The translations under genes and the position numbers were made by a program. This document shows, one piece after another, positions 14,311 to 23,092 of a DNA stretch of 30,639 nt. Position 1 is the stretch's first letter, and each line of letters opens with the position of its first letter. The stretch comes from Bacteroidota bacterium (GTDB lineage: Bacteria; Bacteroidota; Bacteroidia; Bacteroidales; Marinifilaceae), in contig JAEXFF010000327.1 of assembly GCA_023400335.1 (NCBI GenBank), positions 1 through 30,639 on the forward strand. Direction: 5' to 3'. The notes under the pieces were generated by a model, which was given only the letters and a program-made list of their open reading frames with translations, was not told where the DNA came from and did no database searches.

Positions 14311-15672
14311 ATGACTGGAATTGACAAAATAAATAATGATTTCGTATCGCTTTTTAAAGAAGGATACTCCTTGATAGAAGCCGGGTGTGGAAAAGAAGTA
14401 AATGCCTTTCGGAAAGAGGCTTTTGACAACTTTTTAGCATTGGGAGGTATTCCTTTTAAAACAGAGGATTATTTATATACAGATTTGTTACCGGTATTCG
14501 GAAGAGATTACAAGGTTGTATTAAAATACATTCCTCAGGATGTAGATGTAAATGAAGTATTCCGCTGTGCGGTACCCGAACTCGCTACAGATTTGATATT
14601 TACCGTCAATGGCTGGTATTTTAAAGAAAATAAGAAGGCTGAAATTCCGGAAGGCGTAATTGTATGCAGTTTTCAGGAAGCCAGTTTAAAATATCCGGAA
14701 TTATTTGCTGTCCATTACAATAAATATGCGCCTGCAGCGGCTAAAGACGGGTTGGTTGCTTTAAATACAGCTTTTGCCCAGGACGGTGTATTTGTATATA
14801 TTCCGAAAGGCGTAAAGTTGAAACGTCCTCTTCAAATCGTAAATCTGTTACGGGCTAAAGCTGATTTAATGGCCTATCAGCGGAATATGATTCTTCTGGA
14901 AGAAGGAGCGGAGGCTACATTACTCGTATGTGATCATACTTTGTCGGAGGATTATTTTCTGATGAATAATGTGACCGAGGTGTTTACGGGGGAAGGGGCC
15001 CATCTGGATTATTATCAGGTACAAAATCAGCATCTGGGGGCTTCTCAGATCAATTCCCTGTTTGTATCAGAAAAGAGAAATGCCGTTTTCGAAAGTAATA
15101 TGGTTACATTATACGGAGGCATGATCCGGAATAATCAGTACATTGCCTTAACTGAAAAAGGGGGAGAATGTCATTTATATGGAATTTATATTTTGGATAA
15201 AAGTCAGAAGGTAGATAATTTTTCCTATATCGACCATATTGCTCCTCATTGTAACAGTAATGAACATTTCAAAGGGGTGCTGGACGATTCGTCTTTGGCT
15301 AATTTTTCCGGATGTATACGGGTAGAACCGGATGCTCAGAAAACAGAAGCGTATCAGGCGAATAATAATTTATTATTGACGGATTCTGCCCGGGTAAATG
15401 CCAAGCCTCAATTAATTATTGATGCGGATGACGTAAAATGCAGCCATGGGGCTACTGTAGGGCAAATCGACGAAGAAGCTATGTTTTATTTGCGTTCCCG
15501 TGGCATTAGTCTGACAGAAGCCCGGATGATGATGATGTTCGGGTTTGCCCATGACATTGTTCAACGGGTAAAACTGGAGCCTTTACGCGTAAAAATAGAT
15601 GATTTAATAGATAAACGGTTGAGGGGCGAATTTTCAAAATGTCACAATTGTATGATGCAGTGTAAAAAATAA
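14311..15672 (+). CDS. sufD: Fe-S cluster assembly protein SufD with a C-terminal cysteine tail
   Basis: A 453-residue SufB paralogue that pairs with SufB and SufC. The beta-helix core runs from about [20 protein letters not shown] to SCSHGATVG-type strands; KCSHGATVGQIDEEAMFYLRS near 380-400 contains the conserved His of the family, and SRGISLTEARMMMMFGFAHD follows. After this the protein ends in SKCHNCMMQCKK, with C444, C447 and C451. This CxxCxxxC tail is not part of the E. coli SufD fold and could hold or pass a metal or cluster. How widely it occurs in Bacteroidetes I cannot say. Confidence 0.94.
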   Translation: MTGIDKINNDFVSLFKEGYSLIEAGCGKEVNAFRKEAFDNFLALGGIPFKTEDYLYTDLLPVFGRDYKVVLKYIPQDVDVNEVFRCAVPELATDLIFTVNGWYFKENKKAEIPEGVIVCSFQEASLKYPELFAVHYNKYAPAAAKDGLVALNTAFAQDGVFVYIPKGVKLKRPLQIVNLLRAKADLMAYQRNMILLEEGAEATLLVCDHTLSEDYFLMNNVTEVFTGEGAHLDYYQVQNQHLGASQINSLFVSEKRNAVFESNMVTLYGGMIRNNQYIALTEKGGECHLYGIYILDKSQKVDNFSYIDHIAPHCNSNEHFKGVLDDSSLANFSGCIRVEPDAQKTEAYQANNNLLLTDSARVNAKPQLIIDADDVKCSHGATVGQIDEEAMFYLRSRGISLTEARMMMMFGFAHDIVQRVKLEPLRVKIDDLIDKRLRGEFSKCHNCMMQCKK

Positions 15673-15748
15673 GCAGGAGGGGCAGATTTTGAAGAGCAGT
15701 GGATAGAGAAACGGACGATATACGGTAAGGAATTAAATTTAACCGATC

Positions 15749-16969
15749 ATGTTTGATGTAAATAAAATCCGGCAGGATTTTCCGATACTGGGAGAAAAAG
15801 TATATGGAAAGCCTTTGGTGTATCTCGATAATGGAGCTACCAGTCAGCGTCCGTACCAGGTTATTGAAAAAATGACCGAATATTACCTGAAATATAATTC
15901 CAATGTGCATAGGGGCGTACATTATCTCAGTAATGTGTGTACCGATGCGAATGAGGAGACCCGACGTATTGTACAGCGTTTTATGCGTGCAGCTTCGGAA
16001 AAAGAGATTATTTTTACAAGGGGAACAACGGAGAGTATTAATTTGATTGCCTATAGTTTTGGCGAAGCTTTTATTGCGGAGGGGGATGAGATTGTAGTGA
16101 CAGAAATGGAGCATCATGCCAATATTGTACCCTGGCAGATGCTATGCGAACGGAAAGGGGCTGTCTTGAAAGTTGTTCCCTTTACGGATAAGGGAGAACT
16201 GGATCCGGAGGCTTTTCGTCGTCTTATGACGGAACGGGTAAAGTTGGTCGGAGTTGCCTACGTTTCGAATGTATTGGGAACAGTGAATCCTGTACGGGAA
16301 ATTATTTCCCTGGCGCATCGGTTCGGATCAAAGGTTTTGGTGGACGGAGCTCAGGCCGTACAGCACATTCCGGTAGATGTACAGGAATTGGACTGTGATT
16401 TTTTTGTTTTTTCCGGACATAAAATCTATGGACCGACAGGAGTAGGAGTCTTGTATGGAAAAGAAACATTACTGGATCAAATGCCGCCTTGGCAGGGGGG
16501 AGGAGAGATGATAAAAGAAGTGCGTTTTGAAAAAACGACTTATAATGAGCTCCCGTTTAAATTTGAGGCAGGGACTCCTGATTTTATCGGTATTATCGGT
16601 TTAGGCGAGGCTTTAAAATATGTGGAGGCAATCGGGATAGAGAATTTCGCAGCACATGAACATCAGTTGCTACAGTATGCCATAGAACAGATGAAGAAAA
16701 TTCCGGGAATGCGGATTTTTGGAGAAGCAGATTGTAAGTCTTCTGTCCTTTCTTTTGCAGTAGGAAATATTCATCATTCCGATATGGGGCTTTTGCTGGA
16801 CAAAATGGGGATTGCTGTACGGACCGGACAGTTATGTGCAGAACCGGTTATGCAGCATTTTGGGGTTACGGGAATGGTACGCGCTTCTTTAGCGATGTAT
16901 AATACAGAAGAAGAAATAGATACTTTTTGCCGGGGAGTGGAAAAAGTAGGAAAAATGTTTAAGGTATAA
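15749..16969 (+). CDS. sufS: Cysteine desulfurase SufS
   Basis: A 406-residue PLP enzyme that takes sulfur from L-cysteine as an enzyme-bound persulfide. N-terminal LVYLDNGATSQRP, FTRGTTESINLIAY near 89-102 and HHANIVPWQ (122-130) form the PLP pocket. VDGAQAVQH is at 198-206. The Schiff-base lysine is K225 in FSGHKIYGPTGVGVLYG. The persulfide cysteine is C363 in RTGQLCAEPVMQHF, in the short-loop position typical of the SufS (group II) branch, which needs SufE as acceptor. sufE follows 52 bases downstream. Confidence 0.97.
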   Translation: MFDVNKIRQDFPILGEKVYGKPLVYLDNGATSQRPYQVIEKMTEYYLKYNSNVHRGVHYLSNVCTDANEETRRIVQRFMRAASEKEIIFTRGTTESINLIAYSFGEAFIAEGDEIVVTEMEHHANIVPWQMLCERKGAVLKVVPFTDKGELDPEAFRRLMTERVKLVGVAYVSNVLGTVNPVREIISLAHRFGSKVLVDGAQAVQHIPVDVQELDCDFFVFSGHKIYGPTGVGVLYGKETLLDQMPPWQGGGEMIKEVRFEKTTYNELPFKFEAGTPDFIGIIGLGEALKYVEAIGIENFAAHEHQLLQYAIEQMKKIPGMRIFGEADCKSSVLSFAVGNIHHSDMGLLLDKMGIAVRTGQLCAEPVMQHFGVTGMVRASLAMYNTEEEIDTFCRGVEKVGKMFKV

Positions 16970-17021
16970 GTATTCCGGAGAATTATAAAGCAGGCAGGCC
17001 TACTCTGGAGAATAGATAATT

Positions 17022-17444
17022 ATGAAGACAATAGAGACATTAGAAAAAGAGATTACAGATGAGTTTTCGGTCTATGACGATTGGATGGATAAATATGCTT
17101 ATCTGATAGAAATTGGCACGGCTATGCCTGGCATGGACGAGCGGCATAAAACGGATGATAATTTGATAAAAGGTTGCCAGTCGCGGGTATGGTTTCATGC
17201 TGAATTGCGGGACGGGCTGCTTTATTTTACGGCGGATAGTGATGCCATTATTACAAAAGGGATCGCTGGATTATTGGTCAGGGTATTTTCGGGCCAAAAA
17301 CCGGCAGATATTGCGAAGGCTGATTTAAAATTTATTGACGAAATCGGTCTGACGCAACATTTGTCTCCCACCCGTTCCAATGGATTATTATCTATGGTAA
17401 AACAGATAAAAATGTATGCTATTGCTTTTTCTGCTAAACATTGA
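17022..17444 (+). CDS. sufE: Sulfur acceptor protein SufE
   Basis: A 140-residue protein, typical length. It accepts sulfur from SufS on a single cysteine and passes it to SufBCD. The acceptor is C52 in KGCQSRVWF, preceded by the conserved TDDNLIKGC loop. KGIAGLLVRVFSGQ near 86-99 and the ending GLTQHLSPTRSNGLLSMV complete the SufE fold. It is cytoplasmic and sits between sufS and sufT in the operon. Confidence 0.96.
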   Translation: MKTIETLEKEITDEFSVYDDWMDKYAYLIEIGTAMPGMDERHKTDDNLIKGCQSRVWFHAELRDGLLYFTADSDAIITKGIAGLLVRVFSGQKPADIAKADLKFIDEIGLTQHLSPTRSNGLLSMVKQIKMYAIAFSAKH

Positions 17445-17473
17445 TTTTCCGTTAATTTAATATCATTAAAAAT

Positions 17474-17788
17474 ATGGCTGCAAGTTTGATGAGGGATTTG
17501 ATTATAGAGAAACTTTCCACGGTCTACGATCCGGAGATACCTGTAAATATCTGGGATTTAGGATTGATTTATGATATTCATTTTGTAAAGCCGGCGGAAG
17601 TAATTATCGACATGACTTTGACAGCTCCGGGCTGTCCTATTGCTGATGAAATCGTACAGCAAGTTCACGATGTAGCCATGGAGGTAGAAGGGATAGAGAG
17701 CGTCACGGTGAATTTGGTTTTCGAGCCGGCTTGGGGCCCTGAGCGGATGAGTGATGTCGCCAAGTTGGAATTGGGATATGATATCTGA
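17474..17788 (+). CDS. sufT: SufT-type (DUF59/MIP18) Fe-S assembly factor
   Basis: A 104-residue protein of the DUF59 (MIP18) family. YDPEIPVNIWDLGLIYDI near 17-34 is the signature, and LTAPGCPIADEIVQQV near 50-65 holds the conserved cysteine. The closing strand is ESVTVNLVFEPAWGPERMSD. Stand-alone members near suf genes are called SufT and help mature Fe-S proteins, probably at the delivery stage. It ends the suf set, and the queG start lies inside its last codons, suggesting coupled translation. Confidence 0.9.
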   Translation: MAASLMRDLIIEKLSTVYDPEIPVNIWDLGLIYDIHFVKPAEVIIDMTLTAPGCPIADEIVQQVHDVAMEVEGIESVTVNLVFEPAWGPERMSDVAKLELGYDI

Positions 17789-18686
17789 TCCGGAAGGAAT
17801 AGTAAAACTGGAAGATTTTTGCCAGAGGGCCAGAGGGCTTGGGTTTGATGCCGTAGGGGTAGCCCGTTCTGAAAAATTAGTGCGGGAAGTGCAGTATTTA
17901 CGATTGTGGCTGGAGAGAGGGTGTCAGGCCGGTATGTCTTATATGGAACGGAATGTCGAGAAAAGGGAAGATCCCTGTTTACTTGTAGAGCATGCGCAAT
18001 CTGTAATTGTTACGCTTACCAATTATTTCCATCCGTTCCGGCAAACGGAAAAAATTCCGCTCATTGCCCGGTATGCCTATGGAAAAGATTATCATATCGT
18101 TGTCAAAGAAAAATTGAAGCAATTACAAGGACAGATAAAGGGAAGATGTTTTGTGGATTCTGCACCTGTATTGGAACATGAGTGGGCCAGACGGGCCGGA
18201 TTAGGCTGGACGGGAAAAAATACATTACTGATTAACCGGGAAAAAGGTTCTTTTTGTTTTATCGGAATTATTATTACACCGGAAAAATTTGACCGCTATA
18301 GTGATCCTTTTGAAAAAAATTATTGTGGAAATTGTAACCGGTGTATAGAAGCTTGTCCGACAGGCGCTTTGACTCCTTATCAACTGGATGCCCGTAAATG
18401 TATTTCTTACCACACGATTGAAAATAAGGGAGACTATCCCGAAGCACTCAAACAGAAAGCGGGGCGGAGAATATTTGGTTGTGATACTTGTCAGGAAGTA
18501 TGTCCTTGGAACAGCCGGGCAAAAATTCATCGGTTGCCGGAATTTTTACCTTCCTTGGAACGGCTGAATTTAAGCAAAGAAGATTGGGAACAAATGGATG
18601 AATTTACTTTTTTGCGTCTTTTTAAAAATACTCCTTTGGAAAGAACCGGACTGAGTAAAATTCTCCGGAATCTTCCTGTTGTTTGA
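17778..18686 (+). CDS. queG: Epoxyqueuosine reductase (short form)
   Basis: About 302 residues from the ATG at 17778, overlapping the sufT stop by 11 bases. A GTG and an ATG at 17751/17754 would lengthen the overlap. The enzyme reduces epoxyqueuosine to queuosine in tRNA using a cobalamin and two [4Fe-4S] clusters. LGFDAVGVARSE opens the cobalamin domain. VDSAPVLEHEWARRAGLGW near 126-144 holds the catalytic Asp. The ferredoxin-like domain has C183, C186, C189 and C193 (CGNCNRCIEACP), C208, and C235/C238/C242 (CDTCQEVCPWN). The longer QueG forms have a HEAT-like tail that is missing here. Its place after sufT fits a need for Fe-S clusters. Confidence 0.93.
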   Translation: MISDPEGIVKLEDFCQRARGLGFDAVGVARSEKLVREVQYLRLWLERGCQAGMSYMERNVEKREDPCLLVEHAQSVIVTLTNYFHPFRQTEKIPLIARYAYGKDYHIVVKEKLKQLQGQIKGRCFVDSAPVLEHEWARRAGLGWTGKNTLLINREKGSFCFIGIIITPEKFDRYSDPFEKNYCGNCNRCIEACPTGALTPYQLDARKCISYHTIENKGDYPEALKQKAGRRIFGCDTCQEVCPWNSRAKIHRLPEFLPSLERLNLSKEDWEQMDEFTFLRLFKNTPLERTGLSKILRNLPVV

Positions 18687-18942
18687 TGCTTGTTTACGGG
18701 ATAGAAAGAATATATCAGCTGATAGAAAAAAACAACGTTAAATCGTTTCAGCTTTCGGAAATTATTGATAATCTTTGTAAAATGTATGAAGGTGTGTCTG
18801 GAAGATTTTTTCGGAAAAATAAGCGATGTCGCAAATTTTGAAACAAAGATGCTGGGAAGACGGAAAAGTATGAAGGTATACTAATACTATTTCAATAAAA
18901 TAATCAGAGAACCAGAAAATGGTTGTCAGACTTAAATACTAA
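18687..18942. other. Gap between queG and the HydG-like gene, with a doubtful 51-codon ORF
   Basis: A 51-codon ORF (18686-18841) begins with an ATG overlapping the queG stop (TGATG). It has a plausible helix (IERIYQLIEKNN, FQLSEIIDNLCKMYEG) but a basic, odd end (GRFFRKNKRCRKF). Inside it, TAATCTTTG (about 18769-18777) resembles a -7 box with one extra base and may be the promoter of the next gene instead. I cannot decide whether the ORF is expressed. No hairpin terminator is seen. Confidence 0.3.
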
Positions 18943-18948
18943 TTGGTT

Positions 18949-20448
18949 ATGGAAGTACAAGCTTGGGTAAAGCAAGTTATACGGCAAAATGAAATCGATA
19001 AGTACCTGGTGAAAGGGAAAGATTTTATAGATGAGAAAAAGATCCGGATTCATTTAGAGCAGCAAGCACATCCGGACCCTCAAAAAGTCCGGGATATTTT
19101 ACAGAAATCTTTGTCGATAAAGTTGCTTACTCCCGAAGAGACCGCCGTATTATTAAATGTAACGGATCCTGCCTTATTGGAAGAAATGCGGGAAGCTGCC
19201 CTGGAAGTAAAAAAACGGGTATACGACAACCGTATCGTCTTTTTTGCTCCTTTGTATTGTTCCAATTTGTGTGTAAACCGTTGTGTTTATTGCGGTTTCC
19301 GCAGCGATAATCCGGAGGAAAAAAGGCATGTATTATCTTCTGAAGAGATATATCGGGAAACGGAGGCTATTATTGATGAAGGGCATAAACGTTTGATTGC
19401 TGTGTATGGGGAACATCCCAAAAGTGATGCGGATTATATAGCCGATTCCATTTCGACTATATATGCGGTGAAGCGGCCCACTCCTACGGGGAACGGTTAT
19501 AATAATATCCGCAGGGTGAATATAAATGCAGCCCCGATGTCTGTTGAGGATTTGCGGAAATTGTGGCGTGCAGGAATCGGAACTTTTCAGGTTTTTCAGG
19601 AGACTTATCACCCCGGACGTTATGCGGAGCTGCATCCGGGGAATACTATAAAGGGAAATTTCCGTTGGAGATTGTATGCCATGCACCGGGCTATGGATGC
19701 CGGAATAGATGACGTAGCTATCGGGGCTCTCTTTGGTCTGTACGACTGGAAGTTTGAAGTGATGGGCCTGGTGGAGCACGCCCATGATCTGGAACGGCAG
19801 TTCGGAATAGGGCCTCATACAATATCTTTCCCCCGCATGCAGCCGGCGCCGGGAAGTTTCCTTAGTGAAAATTCACCCTATCTGGTGAATGATACTGCAT
19901 TTAAACGTTTAGTAATGGTATTACGATTGGCTGTACCGTATACAGGTTTGATTGTAACAGCCCGGGAGAGAGCTGAATTGAGGAGAGAGATTATCAACTA
20001 CGGTTGTACCCAAACGGATGCTTCTTCTAAAATCGGAATCGGAGCTTACGCAGGTAAAAAATTGCAGGAAGAAAATGCGGATAAGGTACAATTTATGTTG
20101 GGAGATCAGAGAAGCCTGGATGAAGTGATACGGGAATTGGCTGAAGATGGCTATATTACTTCTTTTTGTACTGCAGGTTATCGTTGCGGACGGACGGGAG
20201 ATAAGATTATGAATTTATTGGAGAAAGGGGTGGAAGGAAAGTTTTGTAAATTGAATGCTGTGCTTACCTTCCGGGAGTATCTCAACGACTATGCTTCTGC
20301 GGCAACCAGAGAGGCCGGAGAGCGTTTGATTCAGCGGGAATTGCAGGAAATAGAACATGCTCGTTTTTTTACCGATAAAAAATTATTACCGACTTTCCTG
20401 AATTATTATAAACGGATCACGGCCGGAGAACGGGATTTGTATATGTAA
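18949..20448 (+). CDS. hydG: HydG-family radical SAM tyrosine lyase with altered C-terminal cluster motif
   Basis: A 499-residue protein from the ATG at 18949 (a TTG two codons earlier is less likely). It is colinear with HydG, which splits tyrosine to supply CO and cyanide for the [FeFe]-hydrogenase cofactor. The radical SAM motif is C108-VNR-C112-VY-C115. The later FQETYHPGRYAELHPG and GALFGLYDWKFEV also match HydG. The C-terminal auxiliary cluster motif is normally CTAC with a third Cys 23 residues after the second. Here it reads CTAGYRCGRTG: C407 and C433 are kept, the second Cys is G410, and a new Cys appears at 413. No hydE, hydF or hydrogenase gene lies in the window. It is either a variant HydG or a relative with another role. 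A terminator follows. Confidence 0.8.
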   Translation: MEVQAWVKQVIRQNEIDKYLVKGKDFIDEKKIRIHLEQQAHPDPQKVRDILQKSLSIKLLTPEETAVLLNVTDPALLEEMREAALEVKKRVYDNRIVFFAPLYCSNLCVNRCVYCGFRSDNPEEKRHVLSSEEIYRETEAIIDEGHKRLIAVYGEHPKSDADYIADSISTIYAVKRPTPTGNGYNNIRRVNINAAPMSVEDLRKLWRAGIGTFQVFQETYHPGRYAELHPGNTIKGNFRWRLYAMHRAMDAGIDDVAIGALFGLYDWKFEVMGLVEHAHDLERQFGIGPHTISFPRMQPAPGSFLSENSPYLVNDTAFKRLVMVLRLAVPYTGLIVTARERAELRREIINYGCTQTDASSKIGIGAYAGKKLQEENADKVQFMLGDQRSLDEVIRELAEDGYITSFCTAGYRCGRTGDKIMNLLEKGVEGKFCKLNAVLTFREYLNDYASAATREAGERLIQRELQEIEHARFFTDKKLLPTFLNYYKRITAGERDLYM

Positions 20449-20457
20449 TGCTTAAAG

Positions 20458-20488
20458 ACCGGGGGCGAGAGTTTGCTCCCGGTTTTTT
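20458..20488 (+). terminator. Rho-independent terminator of the HydG-like gene
   Basis: ACCGGGGGC pairs with GCTCCCGGT over nine positions (one G-T) around an eight-base loop, followed by six T. Confidence 0.9.
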
Positions 20489-20498
20489 ATTCAATCTT

Positions 20499-20516
20499 AT
20501 CCCTATAAATAGGGAT
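20499..20516. promoter_or_regulatory. Inverted repeat upstream of the feoAB promoter
   Basis: ATCCCTA, four bases, TAGGGAT: perfect 7-base arms. It lies 22 bases upstream of the -7 box, overlapping the expected -33 region, so a bound protein could block or assist polymerase. It does not match the classical Fur box. Confidence 0.4.
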
Positions 20517-20538
20517 TTCAAATGTTACTTGAAAATAC

Positions 20539-20546
20539 TATTTTTG
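20539..20546 (+). promoter_or_regulatory. -7 box of feoAB
   Basis: TATTTTTG is an exact TAnnTTTG match. The start near 20553 leaves a leader of only about 13 bases before the ATG. Confidence 0.6.
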
Positions 20547-20565
20547 CGGCGTAATATTATTAGGA

Positions 20566-22950
20566 ATGGAGAATCGTTTTTTACGGCTGGCTGACATTCC
20601 AACGGGGAATGAATGTGTGATCGTCAAAGTGCATGGGCACGGTAGTTTTCGGAATCGGATTGTCGAGATGGGATTTGTAAAAGGGGAGAAAGTGACCGTA
20701 ATTAAAAATGCGCCTTTACGGGATCCTATCGAATATAAATTAATGGATGGTCACATTTCTTTGCGTCGGAGTGAGGCAGAACTAATCGAAGTGATGGATA
20801 TCACCGATTATTCCTCTGCTTATTCGGATGATGCTTCCTATAACGGAACTTTTCTGGACGAAGGAGTGGAGAATGTTATCCGGGAAAAAACCAATACCAT
20901 AGAAATCGCATTGGTGGGTAATCCGAATTGTGGAAAAACTTCTTTTTTTAACCGGGCCACTGGTTTAAGGGAGCATGTAGGGAATTATAGCGGTGTGACA
21001 GTGGATGCGAAAGAGGCTGTATTTAAACACCGGGATTATACCGTTAATTTGATTGATTTGCCCGGTACCTATTCCATTACTGAATATACACCTGAAGAAC
21101 TATTTGTACGGACTTATATTACCGACCGCCACCCGGATATTGTGCTGAATATAGTGGACGCTTCAAATCTGGAACGAAATCTTTTCCTGACAACACAGTT
21201 AATTGATATGAATATTAAAGTCGTGATGGCTTTGAATATGTATGATGAACTGGGGAAAGAAGGCGCGACTTTGGATTATCAGTATTTAGGGAAATTGTTG
21301 GGTTTTCCTATTATTCCCACTACAGCCTGTTCGGGAAAAGGTATTGATAATGTTTTAGATAAGATTATCGAAGTATTTGAAGATAAGAACGAGGACTGCC
21401 GTCATATTCATATCAATTATGGCGCAGATATCGAGGCGGCAATTGACAAGGTAAAAGAAGCTATTGTACCGAATAAAACCATTACAGATAAATTTGCTCC
21501 GCGGTATCTGGCTATCAAAATGATTGAAAACGATTCTCTTGTAAAAAAAATATTGAGTCATCTTCCGAATTATGATCAAATCAGAGAAGTCGCCCGGAAA
21601 TGTATTACATTTTTAGAGAAAGAGTATAAAGAGGATACGTGTACGGTTATAACCAATGCGAAATATGGATTTATCCGTGGTGCTTTAAAGGAAACATATA
21701 TTGTCGGGGATAAAGATAAAAGACAATTGACGAATGCTATTGATACTGTATTGACTCACCAATGGTTAGGTTTTCCGGTATTGATTCTTTTTATGTGGGT
21801 AATGTTTCAGGCAACTTTTTCATTAGGGAGTTATCCAATGGATTGGATACAGGAAGGGGTCGACTGGTTAGGAAGTTGGGTATCGGAAAATATGCCTGCA
21901 GGACCTTTGAACGATTTGATTGTGGATGGAATTATAGCCGGTGTCGGAGGGGTCATTGTTTTTTTACCGAATATCCTTATTCTATTTTTCTTTATTTCGT
22001 TGATGGAAGATACAGGCTATATGGCCCGTGCGGCTTTTTTAATGGACAGGTTAATGCATAAAATCGGCTTACACGGAAAGTCGTTTATCCCTTTGCTTAT
22101 CGGTTTCGGTTGTAATGTACCGGCTATCATGGCAACACGGACCTTGGAAAGCCGTCGGGAGCGTTTGATAACCATGTTGATTATCCCTTTTATGTCTTGT
22201 AGTGCCCGTTTACCGGTTTATATTTTATTGGTTTCGGCTTTTTTCCCTTCTAATCAGGGCATGGTGTTGCTGTCATTGTATTTGATCGGAATAACTGTAG
22301 CGGTATTGACCGCTATTGTATTGAAAAAGTTGCTGTTTCATAAAGCCAGCGATCCTTTTGTGATGGAGCTTCCCCCTTATCGTATGCCGACAATGCGGAA
22401 TACTGTATTCCACATGTGGGAAAAAGCAGGTCAATATTTGAAAAAGATGGGCACTATAATTCTCTTTGCTTCTATTTTGATCTGGGCTTTGGGGTATTTC
22501 CCGCATCGTCCCGGATACGAAAAACAAAGTGCTGAACAAATGGAGCATTCCTATATCGGACGCATCGGGAAAACTGTAGAACCGGTGATTGCTCCTTTGG
22601 GATTTGATTGGAAAATGGGAGTTAGTATTATTACAGGATTGGCTGCTAAAGAGATTGTCGTCAGTTCTATGGGAATACTTTATCATGCAGAGACGACAGG
22701 AGAAGTGGATACACAGAACCTGGCAGAGAAATTACAAAAGCAAACCAATGCAGAGGGCGAACCTCTTTTTACCCCTTTGATTGCTTATGGTTTTATGCTT
22801 TTTATCTTGATTTATTTTCCTTGTATGGCGGTCATTGCAGCTATCCGGAAAGAAGCGGGCTGGAAATGGGCATTTTTTACAATGTTTTATACTACTGCTC
22901 TGGCCTGGATTGTTTCGTTTTGCGTATACCAGATCGGACGCTTATGGTAA
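20566..22950 (+). CDS. feoB: Ferrous iron transporter, FeoA-FeoB fusion
   Basis: A 794-residue fusion that imports Fe(II) across the inner membrane. Residues 1-78 are a FeoA-type SH3-like domain (FLRLADIPTGNECVIVKVHG, MGFVKGEKVTVIKNAPLRDP). The GTPase domain follows: G1 GNPNCGKT (118-125), G2 NYSGVTVD, G3 DLPG (164-167), G4 NMYD (224-227) and G5 TTACSGKG. The membrane part begins near 390 with several long hydrophobic segments. It includes the Gate motifs (FIPLLIGFGCNVPAIMATR; LAAKEIVVSSMG), with Cys in the FGCNVPAI loop. Fused FeoA-FeoB is usual in Bacteroidetes. It has its own promoter between a terminator and the ATG. A small Cys-rich partner follows. Confidence 0.97.
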   Translation: MENRFLRLADIPTGNECVIVKVHGHGSFRNRIVEMGFVKGEKVTVIKNAPLRDPIEYKLMDGHISLRRSEAELIEVMDITDYSSAYSDDASYNGTFLDEGVENVIREKTNTIEIALVGNPNCGKTSFFNRATGLREHVGNYSGVTVDAKEAVFKHRDYTVNLIDLPGTYSITEYTPEELFVRTYITDRHPDIVLNIVDASNLERNLFLTTQLIDMNIKVVMALNMYDELGKEGATLDYQYLGKLLGFPIIPTTACSGKGIDNVLDKIIEVFEDKNEDCRHIHINYGADIEAAIDKVKEAIVPNKTITDKFAPRYLAIKMIENDSLVKKILSHLPNYDQIREVARKCITFLEKEYKEDTCTVITNAKYGFIRGALKETYIVGDKDKRQLTNAIDTVLTHQWLGFPVLILFMWVMFQATFSLGSYPMDWIQEGVDWLGSWVSENMPAGPLNDLIVDGIIAGVGGVIVFLPNILILFFFISLMEDTGYMARAAFLMDRLMHKIGLHGKSFIPLLIGFGCNVPAIMATRTLESRRERLITMLIIPFMSCSARLPVYILLVSAFFPSNQGMVLLSLYLIGITVAVLTAIVLKKLLFHKASDPFVMELPPYRMPTMRNTVFHMWEKAGQYLKKMGTIILFASILIWALGYFPHRPGYEKQSAEQMEHSYIGRIGKTVEPVIAPLGFDWKMGVSIITGLAAKEIVVSSMGILYHAETTGEVDTQNLAEKLQKQTNAEGEPLFTPLIAYGFMLFILIYFPCMAVIAAIRKEAGWKWAFFTMFYTTALAWIVSFCVYQIGRLW

Positions 22951-23092
22951 TGACTCCGGAGGAATAAAGACGGTTTTTCCCCTTAAAATACCTGGCCGCA
23001 CAGACGTTTGGATAAACTTACCGTATAAAATTGAGGGACAGCCGGGGAAGAGAATTTGCTTTCTTGTATTTTAAAAAAGGATAACAAAATTT

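Noticed and set aside
18686..18841. 51-codon ORF coupled to the queG stop
   Set aside because: Its composition is not convincing and a promoter-like box lies inside it; kept only as a remark in the gap entry.
22951..23074. Out-of-frame ORF ending at 23074 after feoB
   Set aside because: It is a shadow of the feoB 3' end running into the gap, with no family features.
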